From Sphaerolaimus hirsutus (taxonomy: Eukaryota; Nematoda; Chromadorea; Monhysterida; Sphaerolaimidae): DNA of 64,000 nucleotides. Below are positions 29,910-42,900 of this stretch, piece after piece. Made by a program: the position numbers and the translations under genes. The notes beneath the pieces are model-generated. The model saw only the letters and a list, made by a program, of their open reading frames with translations, ran no database searches and had not been told where the DNA came from. Each line of letters opens with the position of its first letter. The first letter of the stretch is position 1. The stretch spans positions 21,217,832-21,281,831 of the forward strand of contig OZ038458.1 of the NCBI GenBank assembly GCA_964036195.1. The letters run 5' to 3'.

Positions 29910-30185
29910 GTGCCACCTCATTGTAGAAAATACATGTTATTCACTCCAAAGTAACACTATTTTGTACGGTGGCATTATCAACTCCAAAATGGTGCCATTT
30001 TTATGGAATGGCGCTGTCAGCTCCAAATCGGCACCAAAATGACTCTGAAACAGAACCATTTTTGTGGAGTGGCACTGTCTACACCAACTGCTATTTTTAT
30101 GGAGTGATGCCATGTACTCTAAAATGGCAAAAATTTTATTGAGTGGTTCTATCCACTACAAAACAGTACCATTTTTATGGATTTG
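29910..30185. repeat. Degenerate tandem repeat of about 45-60 bp
   Basis: Units of CCATTTTTATGGAGTGGCNCTGTCNACTCCAAA type repeat about five times with many changes. It is non-coding. Confidence 0.5.
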
Positions 30186-30186
30186 G

Positions 30187-30406
30187 GGCCAGTTCCGCAA
30201 GTGGAAAAGTTAAGAGTTAAAACTTAAGAGTTGAGTAAAATGACAAATGACAAGTTATGAGTAAAGTTAAGAGTTAAAAGTTGAGTAAAACGACAAATGA
30301 TTTTACTCAACTCTTAACTTTAACCTTACTCTTAACCTATCTTTTATCATTTTACTCAACTCTTAAGTTTTAACTCTTAACTTTTCCACTTGCGGAACCG
30401 GCACCA
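30187..30406. mobile_element. Foldback, GGCCAGTTCCGCAAGTGG ends
   Basis: The two halves are inverted copies made of AAGAGTTAAAA/TTAACTCTT words, starting GGCCAGTTCCGCAAGTGG and ending with its near-complement. A larger relative is at 38331-39074. It is essentially simple-sequence DNA. Confidence 0.7.
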
Positions 30407-30419
30407 GAGCTATCGATTC

Positions 30420-30752
30420 ATACATTGGCAATCAAAAAATACCGGTACTCAATTACTCGCGTACTGTTTGAAAGTACGCGAGTACAGAAAACTTAATTGA
30501 GAACATTTTTGAGTGCATAAAAAGCAAAAAATCACTCGCACGAATATAAACGGCTGGAAAAATAGCGTAAAATAACAGCGGAAATTTTAGAATTCGCGAT
30601 GGGTAGGGACGTAGGGATAGCGACGACTCTCGCTTTCACCTATACTCATTTTTACGTTTTCCTATGTAAAAAACTAAAGTAGCACCCTCTACTTTACGGC
30701 CGGGTTTACTTTACGGCCGGACCATCCCCCAATTTTTATACATTGGCAATCA
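30420..30752. repeat. Segment bounded by 15-bp direct repeats
   Basis: ATACATTGGCAATCA occurs at both ends (about 30422 and 30738). Inside are TACTCGCGTACT words like those in CAGAGTTG elements and two TACTTTACGGCCGG units. The long duplication is unlike the 8-bp ones elsewhere. Confidence 0.45.
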
Positions 30753-30859
30753 TATGTAGGTAACTGGTAGGATTTAAAAGTGAAAGTCTTGGCCCCTATC
30801 ATTATTCCCCACTTTCAAATACCTATTGTACAGCACTACTTTTTTTTAGTCAAAATAGG

Positions 30860-30956
30860 ATGGCAAACATGGCTTATTGCCAATTCCATTGGGTGATACT
30901 GGCAACAGCACTAATCAAACTAATTTTCATGGTGTCGCTTTCAACTTCTGCCCTCG
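30860..30956 (+). CDS. Exon 1: signal peptide
   Basis: Two in-frame ATGs (30860 and 30869) precede a hydrophobic run (WVILATALIKLIFMVSL). The exon ends in phase 1 at G|GTGATG, which matches the phase of the acceptor at 31588. Confidence 0.7.
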
Positions 30957-33900
30957 GTGATGTTTAATTTGCAATTAGATTTTACTTGACAGTTTTCTAT
31001 AAGGTGGATATATGTTCTTAATAAATGTAATGAATAAATTGTAATTAATTGTACCGTATTACCTCGAATTATCCCCCCTTGTATTAACCCCACCTCGAAT
31101 TAACCCCCCCTCAAAATGGGCTGGGGAAATAATAAACCCCCCTCGATTTACCCCCCTCCAGAATGATGTACATCATGTATGCAATGTACATGATGTAAAT
31201 ACTACTAATTTGCATTGCAGCTACATTTATACGCTCATTTGCGTACAGATGTACATCTATAGCCCCAATATAACCTATTTTCTCACATTTATTACCGTTT
31301 TTGTATACGAAAAGCGTATTCTCTACTATGAATTTCACGAAAATTTCTGACGAAATAATACCCCCCCCCCCCTCGAATAAACCCCCCCCCCTCGAATTAA
31401 CCCCCCTTAAATTTTGCTGGCGAAATAATAAACCCCCATGGGGGTATTTCGAGGTAATACGGTAAATTAATTGTATCTACCATGTAGCTCACAGAATCGT
31501 AAAATGTGTGTGATTATATGTGTGATGCCCATTTAATTTTTTTAATTAATATCCATTACTGTCTTCAATTAAACAAGCCATTAAACAGATGGACAAAGGC
31601 ATTGCAAATCACCAAAAGGTGCCCCAGTGTTGCAGTATGCTGGCTGGTGCTGGGCCATTCTGACAGGAACAAGTGAGACATTTCCCAACCTGACCATTGC
31701 TGGCTTGAAGCAGGATTTATTGAATCAAAGTGGCATGATGGCTGCCAATGTGCAGCTAGCGGCACCCCTGGAATATGAAATCATGACCACATTGTTCAAC
31801 TTTCTAATGAATGTGAGATTTCCATGAAAGGATTGTATTTGTAAAGTAATTTTATCTGTGGATATAATTATGGGTACAATTGTCTGATTACCAATCACCC
31901 ATCTTTATTTCGATGCAATTGTTCAGCTACCTTGAATCATAACATACAATAAAAAATATATTTTTTCATTCACAGTATGCAGCAACAGCACACAGAGTTG
32001 GTCTTATCTTTGACAGCACAAATTCAATGTTGCATTGGCAAAGTGCCAAAAGTAATTGGACCAGTCCAAGCACAGCTGATTGGGTGAATGCTACCACATT
32101 TTCTGCAGAAAATCCATATGGAGTTATAAGTAATGGGGCAATAGTGCCTGACTCTGGTATGCCAGCTGTGCCAATCATTGTGCAATATAGTGAGTATTTT
32201 TGATGCTTTAGGAAAATATTGACCATATTCATGCCATGATAGAAGTCTTTTGTGATTATGAAGGTTACCTATACCTTCCCCTGAAAAAAATTAATTGACA
32301 TCTGCATCATTCACACAGGGCCTGCCAAATGGAATGTAGTGTGCCACTCAGAAAAATATGCACTTGGGGAGATCATCCAGTCTGACATACCTGTCTGTAA
32401 CCAGATTGAATGTGAAAGAAAGTGCTACCACAGTGGCTTCTGTCTTTCATTCACTTTTAATGAAAATGTGAATCTGTGCACAATGCATGGGTCAGTTAAA
32501 AAAGAAAAACTCAACATAACAAAAGGAGAGAATATGATTCTCTGCATTGGAGAACCAACATTCAAGGGTACTCAAATTATGTCCTTCAATGTCCTTCATA
32601 AACAATGTCAACAGTAAATTTTAAATGCAGAATGTCCAGCACCTAAGTGTTCTGCAGACCAACCTGAGTACATAGTATATAAAGGCCCAGGAATAACACC
32701 CAGGTCAGAAAAATTGATTTTGAACAGATAGGTAAATGGAAAAGTTATAGCTGCATTAATGAATTAACTGAATGTTGTAAATATTCACAACTCTTCTGAA
32801 ATGTTTGAAAGATTGAACTGTGGGAAATTTTTGCAGACCTTTTTGGGTATTGAGTGCGGGTTCAGCTACCTATTGGTGTCAGGTATCGTGTTCAGGGTTC
32901 GGGTAATAGAGTTGCGTTCGGGTATCGGTTTTCAGTTCCAAAATGTATGCAGATATCGGGTCAGCTTCCCAACCTTCGATGACAGTTCTGCATGCTATTC
33001 TACATTTTTGAATGCCAAGATACATATTGACACATTTTTTTGGATATACTCGGCGTACGTGATACTCTGCCCTCGCACTGATTTATGTCTCGTGTTGGAA
33101 GCGTGCCAATGATTATAAAATCATGCGATTTCCGTAAAAATATGAAAAAAAATTCATCGATGTGAATATGTTAATAAATAACATTATAACAAAAATCAAT
33201 TTTGTCATCTTTTTATGAAACTCGGACGCGTTAACCATCGTTGGCACACTTCCAGCGGGAACCACGCGTGCAGGGTGTAAAGTAATCGGAGTATACCTAC
33301 ACACGTTCTTATCATGCCATCGCAGCGGATTTTATAGCGCTGGTGCCCAGTTGCGAATGCAATGCCCAGTGGGCTACTGGATAGGTGGTTTATGGATACG
33401 AGTTAGCAGAACTTCTGCGACATGTCAATCTGATGGCAGCTGGGACATGGACATATGCAACACAGGATATACCTGCGTTACGGTTGCATCCGGTGAGTAA
33501 ACTTTGTGAAACTTGCTTTTAGAAGATAATATTTATATTTATAACGAAAATTCAACGATTTGCAGCCCGGTGTGGACCAGTGTATGTAAATAGGTGTGGC
33601 GGGACTTATTTCTTGCCACCAAGCTATAATGTGAGTCGGGTAACAGAGTTGTTAAAAGTACTGCACGTTAAAAGTACTGCAAGTACTTATTTTTTACTCA
33701 CAGTTGAGTACAGAAAACGTAAAGTATTTATTTTTTACTTTTACTCATGAGTAAATGTGAGTAAGTTAATTAATTTTGTTCCCAGAAAACGTAAACTTTG
33801 GGTATTAGAAACGTGGGCATTTTTGAGAAATTTTGCCACAATTTTTGCTTAAAATCACAAATTTTTGAACTTTTTGCCACAATTTTCGCTTAAAATCACC

Positions 33901-36900
33901 AATGTTTGAACTATTTCACCATCAAATTCACAAGTTATTGTTTTTGCCCATTTTATGCTATTTTGTCCCCATTTTTTAAAGCATTTCTCTCCTTTTTATG
34001 CCTTGAAAAAGCCTAAAAAAGCCTGTTTGAAATACGTTTTCTGTACTCGCGTACTTTCAAAAAGTACGTGAGTATATGAGTACCGGTATTTTTTCGGGAG
34101 GAAACGTAAACATTTTTACGCAGTATAAAAAGAAAATACTCGAGCATCCGTATTTATCGAGTACCGTATTTCTCCGTGTATACCGCCCGGGCGTTATACA
34201 AAACCGAGGCACTTTTCAGCAACCTTTTTTTAAAACTTGTATAACGTCCGGGCGCTAAATCATTGCGAGGGGGGCGTTATACAAGGGAAATTTTCGCTTT
34301 ACATATTTTGTTCCCTCCCAGCGTGCACCGAATTCAATGGTAAAACGTGCATACCGCGGAACAACTATGCGTGCCGCAAGGCACAACATTCAAATAGTTC
34401 AAACCAAGTGGGAGTTTCATTACCACTCAGCTTGATTTGTCATGAAAATATTTCAACTTCGCGTATGTTTTTGAAACCATGCATAGCGCCCCGGGGGCGC
34501 TATAAAGCTGTATAACGCCCCGGGCGTTGTGCACGGGGGGGGGGCGCTTTACACGGAGAAATACGGTAAACGTAATTACGTTTGAACTAACAACTATGCA
34601 ATAGAACAAAGGGATATCTAGTAAAATATGGCAGGCTTCTTTAGAAATTGCACCATGCCATCAAAACCTGGGGGCAATCCCAGACCCTGCAAAGTATACA
34701 GTAGAGTGTCAAATGTTATGTAAAATGTCGATAAAAACAAACAAAAAAACAACGATTTTATTACTGAACATTGCATGACAATTGACACAATTGACAATTT
34801 ACATTAGTCATTACAACTGACACTTTGCATGACATTTTACAAGACATTTGACCAGGGGCCAGTTCCGCACTTTAAAAGTAGAGTAAAAATTGGGGAGTAG
34901 AGTAAAACGGCAAATGGCAAGTAAAGAGTAGAGAAAAAATTTTAGGGTGGAGAAAAATTTGAAGAGTAAAGTAAAAAAGCAGAGTAAAAATTGAAAAGTA
35001 GAGTAAAAAATAAAAAGTAAAGTAAAAAGTAGAGTAAAAAGTAGAGTAAAAGGATAAATTGAAAATAATGATAAAATTTAAAAAAAGAAAAAAAATGGAT
35101 TCGCATCTAGATAGTATAGTTTCCAATAGGGACCCCGAGGAATTTGAGCAGAATGTACCGTTTTTCCAGTTCCGTTGCAACTTTGAAACCAATAATGTAT
35201 TTCACACGGATGTATCCAAAAAAATATTGCTCAAAAAGCAAAAAAAATCGCCGTATACCGTATTTCCTCGAAATACCCCCCCCCTCGAAATACCCCCCCT
35301 CAAATTGGGCACTATGGATTTGTGGTCCGGGAAATGCATAACAGACGTTCAAAACACTTACTGTGTTACGTTAGAACATCGTTTATACCATCTACATCCT
35401 TATATAAGGCTGTAAAAACTTAAAAATGGTGGTTATTGTTGCATTTTTCACGTTTTTCTCTCAAAATTCTCACTATGAAACAATAAACCCCCGGGGGGTA
35501 TTTCGAGGAAATACGGTAGTTTTGAAAGATGGCCGTGCGCGGACAGCATATGGGGAGTTTCATTCTAAAAGTGCATATATCCAAGTTTTTCGATTTTTCA
35601 AAATCGCATTTCAAAGTTTGACGCTGGCCCGACAGCGCCACGTTTGAGTGTCAATGTTTGCCCGACACTTTTCGGATACCTCAAACATTTTTCTAAATTT
35701 TTGATATATATAACCACCAGTGGCCCGTGATCTATATGCGAGTTACAGCCCGTTTCGTCTGACGTGTTCAGAGTTTCATATCGTAAGTGCATAAGCGCCA
35801 CCTAGTGAAGATGGCGCTTATGCACTTACGATATGAAACTCTGAATTTTTACTCAGAGAACACATAGAAGGAAGAAAAGAAGCAAAATCACATAGAAGGA
35901 AGAAAGGTAGAAAAATCGCTTTGAAGTAAGTGAAAAATATCTGAAAATAGGTAAAAAAAACACATGAACTTACGATTGTGGCTATGAAAATCTAAAAAAG
36001 GGTATGAAAACTAGCGATTTTGAGTGTAAGTTGGATAAAAATTTCTCAAAAGTCGCTTCAGATAGATAGATAGCTGGGCGATTTCGGGGGGGGGGGATGG
36101 GGAGGTTCAGGGGATAGTAGTCAAAAATTTGCCCCCGGGATAGATACCTAGATAGCTGGGCGGTTTGGGGAGTATTCGAGACTCCTGGCGCCAACACGAT
36201 TTTAGCGCCAAGCGCCAGTGCCATATGTTTTTGATCACATTCTACGTAAGTAGACATGTACAGATGTACCTACCATATTTCTTCAAGTATAACGACATAC
36301 CTCCAATAGTAGGGCACCTTCACTAGAACGGCAGGTAGAAATTACATTGGGAGAGTGCCAAAACACAAAAAATACATATTAAAAATGAATGGCGAGCACA
36401 TTCAAAGTGTTCAAATAGCTAAATACCTATACCGAGTGGAGCACATACTTTGTGCAGAATCCTACAATAATTTGATAAATAAAATCTAATAATAAATTTC
36501 ATAATTCCATATTCCATATTCAAAATGAAACATGATGAAAAAACTATAATTATTGGTTCATTATTCAGATGGATTATGGCAGGTTTCCATACTAAGTGTG
36601 ATGTCGGCCATAGGGTTCAAAAAGATCATTATTTCATATGTCTTGATATAAAAAAGTATTAAAACAATTAAAATCAGATTTTTTTTCAAAATTGTTCAAA
36701 ATGGACATTTAGGCAAAAAATGCATATGTAAAGTGTCACATAACATATTGTTATGTCGATTGTGGTCAAGACAGTGGAGTCATGAGATAGCATTATAAAC
36801 AGTGATTTCTTTCAAAAATAACTATTGTATTTCCTCAAAATACCCCCCTTGAAATACCCCCCCTCAAAATGGACACTATGAACTTATAACCCCCCCCCCC

Positions 36901-39900
36901 TCGAAATACCCCCCCCCAAATTTAGTGTATAGTAGTGATGTAAAGGCACCGGGGCACCGGTGCCCCGGTGCTGGGCACCGAAGGGCACCAGCACCGGTGC
37001 TGGTGCGGTGCCATTGCAATCTTCAGGGGTGCCATGCCGGTGCCGGTGCCATTTTTTTCAGAATAGCACCGGTGCTGGTGCGGTGCGGTGCCATTTTTTT
37101 GCCGGTGCCAAAGGTGCTAGCACCGGGCCAAAGTAAAAGGCACCGGGAAAGGCACCGGCCAAGGCTTCATGTGCTGTGCAATTTTGTCCATAGTATGTTA
37201 TTCATATTTCAAAAAACAGCGATATATTTACCCAACCGTTTTTGCCTTTTTTGTAAACCTCCCATCAAATAAATATACCTACTGTGAAATCCATTATACC
37301 CGATACGTGATCTGATGAACGAATCTAAAATTTTGTTGAATTTTAAATCATTTTTATATTTTATATTTATCCTACTTGTTTGTTCAAAATTTGTTGTCAG
37401 TTTATGACAGAGATAGTTCCATTCTCTGTACAGCAACGATTCCGATCAGTAGACAATAGTGGCTATGGACATCGCAGTGAATTAAATATTTTATCTTTCA
37501 TTTGTAATCATTGTAATTGCTTCATAAAAGTGATTGCCACATCATTCTGATCATTTTAAGTGCTCAACCATCAAAATCGGTTGAAAATTCATGGAAATAT
37601 GCGCTTCCAAAAGTGAGACCACTGAGAAACTGCCCGATATTCACTTCAGAAATTCCAGCCCGGTGCGGTGCCTTTCGGTGCTAGCACCGGCAACCCGCCG
37701 GTGCCCTTCGGTGCCGGTGCCATTTTTTCCAAAAGGCACCGGTGCCGGTGCGGTGCGGTGCCATTTTCTGGCCGGTGCCCCAGGGTGCCAGGTGCCCTTT
37801 TCATGTGTTGGCAAAGGTGCCGGTGCGGTGCGGTGCCATTTTTCCCGGTGCCTTTAACATCACTAGTGTATAGAGAATGTAAATGACAAAGGCTGCGGTT
37901 TGTCATCCGGGCAATGCAGAACACACGTTAAAAACGATGACTCCGTTATTATGTGAGAACAGTGTTTGTACGTCTACACTAGTGATGTGAAAAGCGCCAG
38001 AACTTTAGCGCCAAGCGCCAAAAGCGCCATGGCGCTTTTTAATCGATGGCGCCAAGCGCCAATGGCGCCAGAGCAAAATGGCGCCAAGCGCCAAAAGCGC
38101 CATGGCGCTTTTCTGGACATGAGCACCAAGCGCCAATGGCGCCAGGAGGCTATAGCGCCAAGCGCCAATGGCGCCAGCGCTAACAAGATTTTCTGTCAAT
38201 TACGCAGACACGATACACAGTATTTTTGTATAGCTTCTACTATGTCCCAAAACATAAAAATAGCTAAATGAAAGCCAAAAGGCTTTCTTACTTAACAATA
38301 TGGGCAAGAATGACACCTGGAAGCAATTCCAGGTGCCGGTTCCGCAAGTGGACAAGTTAAGAGTTAAAAGTTAAGAGTTAAAAGTTAAGAGTTGAGTAAA
38401 ATGACAAATGGCGAGTTAAGAGTAAAGTTAAAGTTTAAGAGAAAAGTTAAAGTTTAAGAGAAATTTTAAAATTTAAGAGTTGAGTTAAAAGTTGAGTTAA
38501 ATGTTAAGAGTTGAGTTAAAGGTTGAGTTAAATGTTAAGAGTTGAGTTAAAGGTTAAAAGTTGAGTTAAGAGTTAAGAGTTGAGTTAAGAGTTGAGTTAA
38601 AGGTTAAAAGGTGAGTTAAAAGTTGATTTAAAAGACAAATGGGGGAAAAATGTAATAAAAAAATTAAAAAAATGAATTCGGATCTTGAGAGCGTTGTATC
38701 AATACCAATTTCACATTTTTATTTTTTTTAATTTTTTTATCATCATTTTCCACTTGTCTCTTAACTCTCAACTCTTAACTCAACTCTTAACTCAACTCTT
38801 CACTCAACTCTTAACTCAACTCTTAACTCAACTCTTAACTCAACTCTTAACTCTTAACTCAACTTTTAACCTTTAACTCAACTCTTAACATTTAACTCAA
38901 CCTTTAACTCAACTCTTAACATTTAACTCAACTTTTAACTCAACTCTTAAATTTTAACTCAACTCTTAAACTTTAACTTTTCTCTTAAACTTTAACTTTA
39001 CTCTTAACTCGCCATTTGTCATTTAACTCAACTCTTAACTTTTAACTCTTAACTTGTCCACTTGCGGAATTGGCCCCAGACCCTGTAAAAGACCCTGTCA
39101 AGTGTGAAAGTCCCTGTAAAATGTAAAAAAGGCATGTGAAAGATCTTCTAAAGTGCCAAATGTCATGTAAAATCACCTGTAAAATTTTACATGCCATGTA
39201 AAAAGCCCTCTAAAATGTAAAATGTCATGCAAAGTGTCATATTCAGGTTGAACGAAATGCCCTGTAAAATGTAAAATGTAATGTACAGTGTCATATTTAG
39301 GTCATGACTTCTGACACTTTGCATAAAATTTAACATTTTACAGGTTCTGGGTCATGGCATCTGCTGACACTTGTGCAGGTGGACAAGTAGAAGAATATGT
39401 ATGGTAAGAAGAGTTATAGGCTGTAAGAAAATTTATACTTGGCAAATAAATGTTCTAAGTGGTAGGTCATAGACAAGTAAAACTCATATGTATGTTTGTT
39501 ACTGAAAGTACTTGTCAGTTATGAGTTTAGTTATACCACTTGGTTTACCATGTGAATTTACTTGCCAACTTGCCAGTTATGATCGTTTTACTTGTTCTCT
39601 TGTCAGTGTGGCTCTCCATTTTTCAGATTTTTTTACATCTGAATTTTTAGCAGTTATTAACTCTAATAGATATTTCGAAAATAGAATTGCAAAATCCAGT
39701 GTTTGCAAATTTTTTGCAAGCCCACTCTTTTGCATTTGATACCCGGGTTGCCTTCATTTATTTTGTCCTAGAATCCACAATTTCATTTTTGAAAAACTAT
39801 CGGTGGACAAATCAAATGAGAAATAATTTCATCGGTAATGCTCACTTTATGTTTGACTTTATTTGCTTTATATTTTTTCTTTCATCTGTTCAAATGATTA

Positions 39901-42900
39901 TTTATGGTGCGTGAAATTAAGTAACATCTTGCACACTTCATTGGACTGGCATAAGAAAAATAATTCTGTAGTTAAAATACTACCGAGTTTATGCAATTCG
40001 CTGTCAGTTATCACATGGAATTGTTGATTCTCTGGCGCTTTTTTGGCGCTTTCAAAAATGCTAGCGCCAAGCGCCAATGGCGCCACCGGAAAATAGCGCC
40101 AAGCGCCAAAAGCGCCATGGCGCTTTTCGGAACCACGGCGCCAAGCGCCAATGGTGCCAGAGCATTTTAGCGCCAAGCGCCAAAAGCGCCATGGCGCTTT
40201 TCGCTTTGGCGCTAGCGCCAGGCGCCAGCGCCATGGCGCTTTTACATCACTAGTCTACACACTTATAAACGTCTTTAGAGTCTTATAAATGGCTCTTTAC
40301 GACGACAAATCTGGGATTTCAAAAAATTTCTGGCGAAATAATAAACCCCCCTCGAAATACCCCCTCATTGAACCCCCCCCTCAAAATTCTCACTCTGAAA
40401 AAATAAACCCCCCGGGGGTATTTCGAGGAAATACGGTATGTTTATTTCAACTCTGGGGATTAAAAACGTTTTTTTTCAACAAGCCAGGTTTTTAAAATGA
40501 GTTTTTTCTTCAAAAAAAGTTGATTTTAAACAATTGTATTTGAATGATTTGAACATTCTTGGCATCCCTTTTCTGTTTATTTTCGTGTCTTGGCACACTC
40601 CCAACATTATTTCTACCTGCCATTCTATTAGAGGTGCCGTTCTATAGGAGGTATGCCGTTGTATTAGAAGAAATACAGTATTATATACAACTCCAGTGAC
40701 TTTACACTTTGTACGCGTGGTTCACGCTGGAAGCGTACCAATGATATTAAGACTTGCTTTGCAAAAGGGCCAAACCTCAGTAGGTACAAAATTCTGACCC
40801 TCATTTTTTATCATGGATTCAGAATCTATATACCATAAAAACTCAAAATTTTATTCCATACATGTATCTGGAAATGTCATCCTCCTACTTAAAAAATGAT
40901 CAAAAATGGTCATTTTTGGGGCTGTTTTTTTAGAAATTCATAACTATTGCTAAACATTATCTATCAATATACCATTTTGAATTCTTATAAAGATAGTTAT
41001 GAAGATTTATTGGTCTATACACACAAACTTCATCAAATGTTTTTTTCTTACTGAAAATAATGGCTGAAATTTTGAAAATTGCACCAAATTTTCAGTTGTG
41101 CATTGAGACCTCTACAATTTTTACAAAAACTGTGCTCAATTACATAGTTAATCATACAGAACATTCTGTGACGTGAACCCAGCAATGAATAAAATAAAAT
41201 AAAAAATTGAAAAAGTAGGTCTGCACTTTTTTGTCACATCAGTTTGAAACAGCCAGACACCCATATCACCAGCACAGACAATCCCACTCTAAACACTCAG
41301 GTGAGGTTTTAGGGAAAAAAGTTTTCATTATAAACTAAGGTTATTTTTTCATGCTCTTTGATTTGTATATCTCCATGTAAAACATAGTGATTTTTCACCC
41401 TTTTTCCTCATAAAGCTCGAAAAAACACATATTGAACCCCTGCAACCCCCCTCCAAAAACAACAACTATATACATGATTAGTGATGGGATGGTGCCATTT
41501 GAGGGCGCCAAAGTACTCCGCACCATGGCGCCCTTCTACTACTTTTGTTACTTGTGCACCGGGTTTACTTGTGCACCGACACACCCTTGTTTCAAACTGA
41601 TGTGGCAAAAAAGTGCAGACTAGTGATGGAAAAAGCACCAGGACTTTGGCACCAAGCGTCATGGTGCTTTTCTGAACCCCAGCGCCAAACGCCAATGGCG
41701 CCAGAGCAAAATGGAGCCAAAAGCGCCATGGCGCTTTTCTGAACCCCAGCGCCAAACGCCAATGGCGCCAGAGCAAAATGGAGCCAAGCACCAGAAGCGC
41801 CATGGCACTTTTTGCTTTGGCGCATGTGCCAAGCGCCAGCGCCAGGCATCTTGTTCCTGGCACCAGGCAAAAATAGCGCCAAGCACCAAAAGCACCATGG
41901 CACTTTTTCATTTGGCGCTAGTGCCAGGCGCCAGTGCGATGGTTCTTTTCCATCACTAGTCCGCACTTTTTACAATTGAGCACAGTTTAGCACAGTTTTT
42001 ATTAAAATTGTAGAGGTCTCAATTCAGAACTGAAAATTTGGCACCATTTTCAAAATTTCAGCCATTATTTTCAGTAAGAAAAAACATTTGATGAAGTTTG
42101 TTTGTATACACCAATTAATCTCCATCACTATCTTACAAAGAATCCAAAATGGTATATTGATAGATAATGTTTAGCAAAAGTTATGAATTTCTAAAAAACA
42201 GCCCCAAAATGACCGTTTTTGACTTAGATCATCGTTATAAGCAGGAAGATGACATTTCTGGATACATGTATGGTAGAAAATTTGGAGTTTTTATTATGTA
42301 GATTCTGAATCCATGATAAAAACGGGGGTCAGAATTTTGAACATACTGAGGTTTGAGCATGTTTAGTTCTTGGGCAAAGCGAGTCTTAAATGAATGTGAT
42401 TTTCACAAAAATTTAATTGCTATTATAACGTTGTCTGTTAATGTATTCACAGATAAGAGTTTTTCACACTTTACAAAAACGCATGCTTCAATTATTATAT
42501 CATTGGCAAGCTTCCAACGTGAGACATAAATAAGTGTGCATGCAGAGTATTCAATTAAGACGAGTAGAAAAAATCATTCATGAAAAACGTGGTGGGTATG
42601 AATAAGCAGAAAGATAGACGGTATATAAATCAATATGCACAGCAAATATAGACAGGGGACAGGCCAGGTCCAGCACCCAAAAGTTGAGTCGGTTCCGGAG
42701 CCTATAACTCATGTTTTAGGGGGGGTAACAATTTGAAATTTTGGGGGAATATACTCTAAACCCCCTTCGACCATACACTGCAGGGGGGCCCCGGCGACTC
42801 ACCTGAGTGTGGGACGCCGTATAGGTGAATTTTTTTTTGAAAATACATGTTCACACGAGGTCCGTACCCTGTGTTTTTACAGTATAACGGGCTGCTAATT

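Larger units (their letters stand above)
37980..40252. mobile_element. hAT-like element, TAGTGATG ends, GCGCC arrays
   Basis: It runs from TAGTGATGTGAAAAGCGCC to GGCGCTTTTACATCACTA with exact GTCTACAC duplication (37972-37979 and 40253-40260). The GCGCCAAGCGCCAATGGCGCC arrays are at both ends. The 2-kb interior contains a simple-sequence foldback and no transposase ORF I can recognise. Confidence 0.92.
36825..40436. mobile_element. CCGTATTTCC-group MITE carrying two hAT-like insertions
   Basis: TTGTATTTCCTCAAAATACC on the left and GAGGAAATACGG on the right bound a MITE whose own bases are 36825-36932, 37866-37979 and 40253-40436. Joining order and internal words (CACACGTTAAAAACGATGAC) agree with other family members. 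Confidence 0.75.

Noticed and set aside
32568..32630. Ending the host gene at the in-frame TAA 32615
   Set aside because: Splicing a 63-bp GT-AG intron restores the frame, joins cysteine-rich sequence and keeps all downstream phases consistent.
37980..38186. CRISPR-like array of GCGCC words
   Set aside because: There are no unique spacers of constant length. It is a palindromic array at the end of a transposon with an 8-bp duplication, in a eukaryote.
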